Shown: positions 39,333 through 44,605 of the stretch, piece by piece
Position numbering within the stretch: position 1 is the first letter of the stretch
How the letters are laid out: each line of letters begins with the position of its first letter
Assembly: GCA_017443465.1 (NCBI GenBank)
Contig: JAFRXO010000057.1
Location: 1 to 44,605 of the forward strand
Origin: Bacteroidales bacterium
GTDB lineage: Bacteria > Bacteroidota > Bacteroidia > Bacteroidales > UBA932
Length of the DNA stretch: 44,605 bases
Direction: 5' to 3'
Program-made: the position numbers and the translations under genes
Notes under the pieces: model-generated
Databases searched by the model: none
What the model saw: the letters and a program-made list of their open reading frames with translations, nothing else
What the model was told of the DNA's origin: nothing

Positions 39333-40742
39333 ATGAAAAAGATAACCTTTGCCATTTCACTGTGCCTGCTGTCACTGTCGGCCAGCGCACAGGAGTATAT
39401 TTCTCAGCGTCCAGCTGAGCAGGACCGCCTTTTCCGCTCCGATGCTGTAGAAGCCAAGATACAGGAAGTCAGTGCAATGCTGACAAATCCGCGACTCGCG
39501 TGGATGTTCGCGAACTGCTATCCCAACACACTGGACACCACTGTCCACTTCGGGAAGGATGACGAAGGGAATCCACGTACATTCGTCTATACGGGCGACA
39601 TCCATGCAATGTGGCTCCGTGATTCCGGAGCACAGGTATGGCCATATGTCCAACTCGCCAATGAGGACCCGCATCTGAAAGAAATGCTGGCAGGAGTGAT
39701 CAACTGCCAGTTCAGTCTCATCGGGATCGATCCATATGCCAACGCGTTCAACGATGGTCCGACCGGAACCGGCTGGCAGAAAGACCGTACCAAGATGGAT
39801 CCGAACCTCCATGAAAGGAAGTGGGAGATCGACTCCGACTGCTACCCTATCCGCCTGGCTTACCAGTACTGGAAGACAACCGGAGATACCTCGGTCTTCG
39901 GAGAAAAGTGGATCATCGCAATCACCAACATCCTTCAGACATTCCATGAGCAGCAGCGGAAGGAGGGTCACGGTCCCTACACTTTCCAACGCGAGACCAC
40001 GGCCCAACTGGACACGAAATCCAACGGCGGAAAAGGCAATCCAGTCAGGCCAGTCGGGCTCATCGCATCAGCATTCCGCCCGTCAGACGACGCCACCACA
40101 TTTGAATTTCTGATTCCTTCCAACTTCTTCGCTGTCACTTCTTTACGGAAAGCGGCCGAGATCCTTGAAGAAGTGAACGAGAACACTGCCCTGGCCCACG
40201 AATGCTGGTCACTGGCCAATGAAGTTGAAGGAGCCCTCAAGAAATACGCAACCTACAAGCATCCGAAATACGGCAACATCTATTCTTTCGAGGTGGACGG
40301 CTTCGGCAACAGGCTTCTAATGGATGACGCAAATGTCCCGAGCCTCCTGGCAATGGCCTATCTTGGAGATGTCGATTTGCGTGACCGCGTTTACCAGAAC
40401 ACCCGCCGCTTTGTCTGGAGCGAGGACAATCCCTATTTCTTCAAGGGAACTGTCGCCGAAGGGATTGGCGGACCTCACGTCGGATATGACATGATCTGGC
40501 CTATGAGCATAATGATGAAAGCTTTCACCTCCCGTAACGACGCCGAAATCAAGTGGTGCATCGAAACCCTGATGCGGACCGATGCCGGCACCGGCTTCAT
40601 GCACGAATCCTTCCATAAGGACGACGCTACCAAGTTCACCCGCAAATGGTTCGCATGGCAGAACACCCTTTTCGGAGAGCTTATCCTGAAACTCATAGCC
40701 GACGGAAAGTTAGACCTGCTCAACAGCATTGAACTAAAGTAA
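39333..40742 (+). CDS. GH125 family exo-alpha-1,6-mannosidase
   Basis: A 469-residue secreted enzyme with signal peptide MKKITFAISLCLLSLSASAQ and the (alpha/alpha)6 barrel of GH125 (former DUF1237). Conserved stretches: FVYTGDIHAMWLRDSGAQVWPYV near the N-terminus, GLIASAFRPSDDATTFEFLIPSN (catalytic acid Asp), DANVPSLLAMAYLG, and GFMHESFHKDDATKFTRKWFAWQN (catalytic base Glu). GH125 enzymes remove terminal alpha-1,6-mannose from N-glycans and mannan. Together with the GH92 enzyme at 3044-5218 it would allow stepwise mannose release, though they are 34 kb apart. The ATG is in a CATATG. It ends one base before the unknown 112-residue gene. Confidence 0.93.
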   Translation: MKKITFAISLCLLSLSASAQEYISQRPAEQDRLFRSDAVEAKIQEVSAMLTNPRLAWMFANCYPNTLDTTVHFGKDDEGNPRTFVYTGDIHAMWLRDSGAQVWPYVQLANEDPHLKEMLAGVINCQFSLIGIDPYANAFNDGPTGTGWQKDRTKMDPNLHERKWEIDSDCYPIRLAYQYWKTTGDTSVFGEKWIIAITNILQTFHEQQRKEGHGPYTFQRETTAQLDTKSNGGKGNPVRPVGLIASAFRPSDDATTFEFLIPSNFFAVTSLRKAAEILEEVNENTALAHECWSLANEVEGALKKYATYKHPKYGNIYSFEVDGFGNRLLMDDANVPSLLAMAYLGDVDLRDRVYQNTRRFVWSEDNPYFFKGTVAEGIGGPHVGYDMIWPMSIMMKAFTSRNDAEIKWCIETLMRTDAGTGFMHESFHKDDATKFTRKWFAWQNTLFGELILKLIADGKLDLLNSIELK

Positions 40743-40743
40743 C

Positions 40744-41082
40744 ATGGTAACCAACGTTTATTCGCAATACTTCAGAGCACAGGCGACTTTCTCCGGAGTC
40801 GAGCGCCGGGGTGCCCTGGTAATGCTCATTTCCGATTCAGAAGCAGGAATGATATCCTACAAGGCCGCGGTCTCATTCTTTCCCCACCGCGATAAGGAGG
40901 ACTTCGCCGTGTCATATGACGCATATTTCGAAAAAGAACTTTACAATGCGCCCGGACGCCGTTCCAAAAAGCGTGAAGCCACAATTATGGAGTCCTTACG
41001 AAGCGAGATCAATGCCATAGCCTCGGAGCATGACGCCACTGTCGACTGGGAGCATCCGTTGAATGAAGCCAGGATGGGATAA
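40744..41082 (+). CDS. Unrecognised 112-residue protein coupled to the MEMO-AMMECR1 gene
   Basis: A 112-residue cytoplasmic-type protein without leader or membrane segment. N-terminal half (VYSQYFRAQATFSGVERRGA, LVMLISDSEAGMISYKAAVS) looks like beta-strands; then FFPHRDKEDFAVSYDAYFEK, a basic GRRSKKRE patch and a helical C-terminus (MESLRSEINAIASEHDATVDW). I do not recognise a family. The start is 1 base after the GH125 stop, and its TAA overlaps the next ATG (TAATG at 41080-41084), so translation is coupled on both sides. This position makes a link with the AmmeMemoRadiSam proteins more likely than one with the mannosidase, but that is inference. Codon use looks like its neighbours. Confidence 0.78.
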   Translation: MVTNVYSQYFRAQATFSGVERRGALVMLISDSEAGMISYKAAVSFFPHRDKEDFAVSYDAYFEKELYNAPGRRSKKREATIMESLRSEINAIASEHDATVDWEHPLNEARMG

Positions 41083-42584
41083 TGCTCCGTAACCTTCATA
41101 TCGGAATAGTGATCTTGTCTGTCGCATCAGCTTTGATGAATCCTGTCATGATGTCACGCAATACAGAACAACAGCAAATCAGGAAACCGGCCGTCGCAGG
41201 CTCATTCTACCCTTCTACCGCGAAGGAGATCCTGTCCATGTCCAAAGGATGGCTGCACACATCCTCCGACAGCCATATGCCTGCACCACAGGCCATCATC
41301 GTTCCGCACGCCGGATATGTCTTCAGCGGAGAAGTGGCCGCTTCCGCTTTCAACCGCCTGCCCAAAGGAAAGGCCTACAAGAGGATCTTCCTCCTCGGCC
41401 CGAGCCACCGCGTAGGATTCGCCGGGGCAAGCGTTGACGTCATGTATCCATATGCAGAAACGCCTCTGGGACAGATTCCCATAGATGTAAGTACCGGGAA
41501 TGAACTCATCCGCAGCGGTGGCGGTGCATTCACTTTCAGGAATGATGCCCATGACAGGGAACATTGCCTGGAAGTCCAGCTGCCTTTCCTTCAAATGGTA
41601 ATGGATGAAGTCCCTCCGATAGTCCCGGTCATAATCGGAACCCAGCGTCCGGAGGTCCTGGAGCAGATCGCAGGCACATTGGAACAGTATTTCAACGAGG
41701 ATAACCTGTTCATTATCAGTTCCGACTTCTCGCATTATCCTTCATATGAAGACGCGAAAAAATCCGACCTCTACCTTGCCGAGACTATAGTTTCGGGAGG
41801 ATTGGAGGACTTTAGGGAAGCGCTCTCCGACATCCGGGGCAAAGGCTACACCGGACAGGAGACAGCCGCCTGCGGAGCCTGCGCCATCTCCGTCCTCCTT
41901 TCCATGATGGACTCCCAGGGACGGGACAGTTTCCAGACGGAGCACCTGATGTACCGTAATTCAGGAGATTCCAGATACGGTGACAAATACCAGGTAGTCG
42001 GTTACAACTCTTTCGTCATTTCGCGGAAAGAGGACACCAGCCTTTTCCACTTTACGGATGAAGAGAAGGCTGGGATGATTGCAGCAGCGCGTTCTGCAAT
42101 CCACTCGTACCTTGGCTTGGAATTTAAAGGTGATGACTCCCCTGTCGGAATCCTGAAAGAGAAAGGTTATGGAGTATTTGTTACCCTCAATCTTAACGGA
42201 CATCTCCGGGGCTGCATCGGGCGGTTCACATCCTCCTCCAGCCTTCATTCCACTATAAGGGAGATGGCCAGGAGCGCAGCCTTCTCCGACCCCCGTTTCC
42301 CTCCATTGTCCAAGAAGGAAGCACCTGAAGTAGAGATTGAAGTATCAGTCCTTTCTCCTCTGAAAAAGATTGATTCCATAGATGAATTCAAGCTCGGACG
42401 CGACGGGATTTTCATGATAAAAGGCTCCCGCCACGGGACCTTCCTCCCACAGGTCGCAGAGGAAACCGGCTGGGATACCGAAGAGTTCCTGGGACATTGC
42501 GCCCGGGACAAAGCCGGCATCGGCTATTACGGCTGGAAAGACGCCGAACTCTACACTTACCAGACAGAGATAGTCAAGGAATAG
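41082..42584 (+). CDS. AmmeMemoRadiSam system fusion protein: MEMO-like plus AMMECR1 domains
   Basis: A 500-residue protein. Residues about 34-300 are the MEMO (system protein B) domain, an extradiol-dioxygenase-like fold: IRKPAVAGSFYP, IVPHAGYVFSGEVAASAF, FLLGPSHRVGF, HCLEVQLPFLQ, FIISSDFSHYPSYEDA and TAACGACAISVLL; the His of PHAGY and GPSH and the late Cys correspond to the metal site of human MEMO1. Residues about 320-497 are the AMMECR1 (system protein A) domain with GHLRGCIGRF and FLPQVAEETGWDTEEFL. The first 25 residues are unusual: MLRNLHIGIVILSVASALMN is hydrophobic like a signal or anchor, whereas MEMO proteins normally begin at the IRKPAVAGSFYP stretch. An in-frame ATG at codon 24 would remove it. 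The upstream start is supported by the 1-base overlap with the preceding stop. Confidence 0.92.
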   Translation: MLRNLHIGIVILSVASALMNPVMMSRNTEQQQIRKPAVAGSFYPSTAKEILSMSKGWLHTSSDSHMPAPQAIIVPHAGYVFSGEVAASAFNRLPKGKAYKRIFLLGPSHRVGFAGASVDVMYPYAETPLGQIPIDVSTGNELIRSGGGAFTFRNDAHDREHCLEVQLPFLQMVMDEVPPIVPVIIGTQRPEVLEQIAGTLEQYFNEDNLFIISSDFSHYPSYEDAKKSDLYLAETIVSGGLEDFREALSDIRGKGYTGQETAACGACAISVLLSMMDSQGRDSFQTEHLMYRNSGDSRYGDKYQVVGYNSFVISRKEDTSLFHFTDEEKAGMIAAARSAIHSYLGLEFKGDDSPVGILKEKGYGVFVTLNLNGHLRGCIGRFTSSSSLHSTIREMARSAAFSDPRFPPLSKKEAPEVEIEVSVLSPLKKIDSIDEFKLGRDGIFMIKGSRHGTFLPQVAEETGWDTEEFLGHCARDKAGIGYYGWKDAELYTYQTEIVKE

Positions 42585-42591
42585 GAACTGA

Positions 42592-43452
42592 ATGGAGGCC
42601 AGATTCTATATTGAGACCGAAGGCGGAGTCCAGTGCCTCCTCTGCCCTCACCACTGCCGTATCAAAGACGGAGGAAGAGGCATATGCCGAAGCCGGGAAT
42701 GCCGCGGAGGTAAGCTGTACGCCCTTTCCTACGGAATGCCGTGCGCTGTTGCCATCGATCCGGTAGAGAAAAAGCCGTTGAACAGGTTCATGCCCGGAAC
42801 CGACTGCCTTTCATTGAGTTGCACCGGTTGCAACCTTTCCTGCAGATGGTGCCAGAACAGCTCAATATCGCAAGTTGCTCCTGAGGAAGCTGAAAGTTCC
42901 TTCCTATCTCCCGAGGAGATTGTGGACATATGCCTGAGACGGGGTCTCCCATCCATTGCCTACACATATACCGAGCCTTTCACATGGTGGGAGTATATGT
43001 ACGACATCGCTGTATCAGCCCACCGGAAGGGACTGAAAAACATTCTCGTATCTGCCGGATATGTGGAGAAAGCCCCCCTCGAGGAGCTGCTCCCTTTCCT
43101 CGATGCAGCCAACATTGACATAAAGGCAATGGACGACTCTTTCTATCGGAAGTACTGCGGGGCATCCCTGGGCCCGGTGCTGGATACTATCATAGCGATG
43201 AAAGATGCAGGAGTCCACGTGGAGATAACGAACCTGCTTGTAACCGGTCTGAACGACAGCCAGGAGCAAGTGACCAGGCTGTGCAAATGGATGGTGGAAA
43301 ACGGGCTTCAGGATGTCCCCCTTCACCTTAGCCGCTTTTTCCCAAGGTACAGGATGAGAGACTTAGAGCCGACTCCGAGGAAGGCTCTGATATCTACAAA
43401 AGAGGCTGCCCACGCAGCTGGGATCAAAACAGTATATCTCGGAAATATCTGA
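42592..43452 (+). CDS. amrS: AmmeMemoRadiSam system radical SAM enzyme
   Basis: A 286-residue cytoplasmic radical SAM protein. The [4Fe-4S] motif is Cys80-x3-Cys84-x2-Cys87 in GCNLSCRWCQN. The N-terminal Cys-rich section CLLCPHHCRIKDGGRGICRSREC is typical of this family and of pyruvate-formate-lyase activase-like enzymes. YTYTEPFTWWEYMYDIA supplies the GGE-equivalent region, and NIDIKAMDDSFYRKYCG, EITNLLVTGLND and LSRFFPRYRM follow in the family order. The full length and three-domain co-occurrence with MEMO and AMMECR1 define the AmmeMemoRadiSam system. Its substrate is unknown. It starts 7 bases after the fusion gene and ends 11 bases before the GH43-like gene. Confidence 0.94.
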   Translation: MEARFYIETEGGVQCLLCPHHCRIKDGGRGICRSRECRGGKLYALSYGMPCAVAIDPVEKKPLNRFMPGTDCLSLSCTGCNLSCRWCQNSSISQVAPEEAESSFLSPEEIVDICLRRGLPSIAYTYTEPFTWWEYMYDIAVSAHRKGLKNILVSAGYVEKAPLEELLPFLDAANIDIKAMDDSFYRKYCGASLGPVLDTIIAMKDAGVHVEITNLLVTGLNDSQEQVTRLCKWMVENGLQDVPLHLSRFFPRYRMRDLEPTPRKALISTKEAAHAAGIKTVYLGNI

Positions 43453-43463
43453 ATCATCGACCC

Positions 43464-44450
43464 ATGAAACTACGTCCAGCCATATTCTCACTAATTCTCG
43501 CAGCAGCGCTTCAGGTGTCCTGTTCCAGGACGGCAGTGCCGGACCTTTCAGCCATTAAGGAGCCGAGGATCCTGGTCGGGAACGACACCCTGGCATTCCG
43601 GGATCCTGCCGCAGTTTACAATGACGGAGTGTTCCACCTGTTCTTCTCAATGGTAAGGATAGAGGCAGACAGCATATTCAGTTATGTCGCCACTTCATCG
43701 AGCCGGAACTTAAGGGACTGGTCTGAACCCAGGATCCTCACAGCTAGGGACCAGAGCCTCAGCTACTCCAGTCCCGGAGACGTGATCCGCTTCGGAGATG
43801 AATGGGTCATATGCTTCCAGACCTATCCGCGGCCCGGATATGTAAGATCCGAGATGCCCAGATATGGTAATGAAAAAGCGCGGCTCTTCATTATGCGAAG
43901 CCGGGACCTCGAAACCTGGTCGGAGCCGGAACTGCTTAAGGTTAAGGGAGATATCCCGGAAGAGGAAATGGGCAGGATGATCGATCCGTATCTGGTCGAG
44001 GACAGGGACGAGCCTGGCAAATGGTGGTGTTTCTACAAGCAGAACGGGGTCAGCAGTTCATGGTCATATGACCTGATCAACTGGACATATGACAAGCACA
44101 TCCCTGGTGGAGAGAACGTGTGCATACTCCGGGACGGGAACGGATACGTCATGTTCCATTCTCCCCAGAACGGCATAGGGATCAAACGGTCTTCCGACCT
44201 CAGGAACTGGAGTGACGTGGAGCCTCTGGTTACTCTCGGCCAGGACGGGTGGGAATGGGCGAAAGGCCGGATCACCGCCGGATTCGTCCTGGACTGCAGG
44301 GATGTCCCTTCAGTCGGGAAATACATAATGTTCTTCCATGGCTCCGGCCCGTTGAAGGAGACAGAAGGCGATTTTGACAAGAACAGCTCCATTGGAATAG
44401 CCTGGAGTGACGACCTGAGCTCATGGTCGTGGCCGGGAAAAGGCAGATGA
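43464..44450 (+). CDS. GH43-like five-bladed propeller lipoprotein
   Basis: A 328-residue lipoprotein (LAAALQVSC, Cys 20) with repeating propeller blades: FRDPAAVYNDGVFHLFFSMV, SRNLRDWSEPRIL, SRDLETWSEPELL, MIDPYLVEDRDEPGKWWCFY, SYDLINWTYDKHI, SSDLRNWSDVEPL, AWSDDLSSWSW. The (D)LxxWSxP repeats and the Asp in FRDPA are typical of GH43/GH32/GH117-like beta-propellers (clan GH-F/J type folds), but I cannot assign a family or linkage. Glu in ENVCILRDGNG or ITAGF context could be catalytic; I cannot identify it with certainty. It is the last gene of the operon and suggests that the glycan theme continues through the AmmeMemoRadiSam genes. Confidence 0.72.
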   Translation: MKLRPAIFSLILAAALQVSCSRTAVPDLSAIKEPRILVGNDTLAFRDPAAVYNDGVFHLFFSMVRIEADSIFSYVATSSSRNLRDWSEPRILTARDQSLSYSSPGDVIRFGDEWVICFQTYPRPGYVRSEMPRYGNEKARLFIMRSRDLETWSEPELLKVKGDIPEEEMGRMIDPYLVEDRDEPGKWWCFYKQNGVSSSWSYDLINWTYDKHIPGGENVCILRDGNGYVMFHSPQNGIGIKRSSDLRNWSDVEPLVTLGQDGWEWAKGRITAGFVLDCRDVPSVGKYIMFFHGSGPLKETEGDFDKNSSIGIAWSDDLSSWSWPGKGR

Positions 44451-44461
44451 TATTATTTTTT

Positions 44462-44513
44462 TCTTATCTTTTCGATTCCTGCCAAGAAAGAAGAGGGGTG
44501 GCAGGGAATAAGA
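44462..44513 (+). terminator. Imperfect hairpin after the GH43-like gene
   Basis: CCTGCCA (44478-44484) and TGGCAGG (44499-44505) form a perfect 7-bp stem with a 14-base loop, with a second outer pairing TCTTAT (44462-44467) and ATAAGA (44508-44513). It lies 12 bases beyond the last stop. No T-tract follows on the plus strand, so this may be an mRNA end structure more than an intrinsic terminator. Confidence 0.4.
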
Positions 44514-44557
44514 TGTAGATCAATTTCTTACAGCGCTCCGTTCCGTTTGTCTCAAAA

Positions 44558-44605
44558 ATGACGGGACAAAAACGGGACAAAAATCAGATTTATCAAATCA
44601 AAGAG
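44558..44605 (+). other. Non-coding right end with two tandem ACGGGACAAAA repeats
   Basis: The last 155 bases contain no complete gene. ACGGGACAAAA occurs twice in tandem (44561-44571, 44572-44582). An ATG at 44558-44560 opens a frame (MTGQKRDKNQIYQIKE) to the window edge, and on the minus strand an incoming frame could end LFDLINLIFVPFLSRHF at a TGA near 44552. Neither can be judged from so little sequence. Confidence 0.3.

Larger units (their letters stand above)
1232..44095. repeat. Dispersed, over-represented palindrome CATATG
   Basis: I count about 87 copies of CATATG by eye, between the first at 1232 and one near 44087, one per roughly 510 bases. At about 53% G+C about 10 would be expected in 44.6 kb. 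Copies lie in genes of every type and on both strands, in all three codon phases, and include the start codons of at least ten genes (3024, 5327, 7689, 23350, 25971, 28012, 35890, 36757, 38826, 39333). The related NATATG forms with G, T or A in front are far rarer, about 10-25 each by eye. Confidence 0.8.

Noticed and set aside
1-44605. CRISPR arrays, tRNA/rRNA genes, insertion sequences, phage genes
   Set aside because: No regularly spaced direct repeats, no cloverleaf or rRNA sequence, and no transposase, integrase or phage structural gene was found in either strand.

Overview
The window is chromosomal DNA of a Bacteroidota member, most likely order Bacteroidales. The evidence is a SusC/SusD pair, many secreted or lipoprotein glycoside hydrolases (GH92, GH105, GH2, GH125, GH50-like, GH43-like), a DUF2490 outer-membrane protein, and promoters with the Bacteroidota -7 element TAnnTTTG. 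Base composition is near balanced, about half G+C by eye. That is high for Bacteroides and would suit an uncultured or Alistipes-/Cryptobacteroides-like lineage, but I cannot name a genus. I see no tRNA, rRNA, CRISPR array, insertion sequence or prophage.

Layout, left to right. 1-1743: a truncated secreted protein, a possible 31-residue membrane peptide and a SAM methyltransferase (all minus), diverging from a GreA-type elongation factor. 1765-5218 (minus): GH92 mannosidase then an M28 peptidase. 5327-7258 (plus): a GH105 hydrolase fused to a beta-propeller. 7255-12610 (minus): an operon of TonB receptor, ABM-domain lipoprotein, GH2 beta-galactosidase and a nucleoside deoxyribosyltransferase-like protein. 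12690-17159: DUF2490 protein, sodium:solute symporter, and a large carbohydrate-binding lipoprotein. 17169-21359: a divergent AraC regulator and a three-gene, translationally coupled operon of exported redox/hydrolase proteins. 21376-27984: SusC, SusD and a PepSY-like protein, divergent from a GH50-like lipoprotein. 28012-33877: a histidine-rich protein plus a heavy-metal RND efflux system (adaptor, pump, outer-membrane factor). 33953-38109: heparinase II/III-like lyase, SGNH esterase and GntP transporter. 38113-38826 (minus): DeoD purine nucleoside phosphorylase. 38901-44450: a tightly packed six-gene operon of a tandem-repeat protein, GH125 mannosidase, an unrecognised 112-residue protein, a MEMO-AMMECR1 fusion, the partner radical SAM enzyme, and a GH43-like propeller.

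The main theme is extracellular capture and breakdown of complex glycans. Mannose-capped glycans are served by GH92 and GH125, galactosides by GH2, uronate-containing chains by GH105 and by the lyase/esterase/GntP operon. Metal efflux, a periplasmic redox module and the AmmeMemoRadiSam system, whose biochemical role is unsettled, sit among these.

The strongest unexplained signals are four. (1) The palindrome CATATG occurs about 87 times by eye, against roughly 10 expected, and is used in all three codon phases and at about ten start codons. (2) The AmmeMemoRadiSam genes are embedded in a mannosidase operon with an unknown coupled gene and an unusual hydrophobic leader on the MEMO-AMMECR1 protein. 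(3) Transcription hairpins lie inside the 3' coding ends of convergent genes, one a near-textbook terminator. (4) Several -7 elements end only 4-8 bases before the start codon, implying leaderless or nearly leaderless mRNAs.
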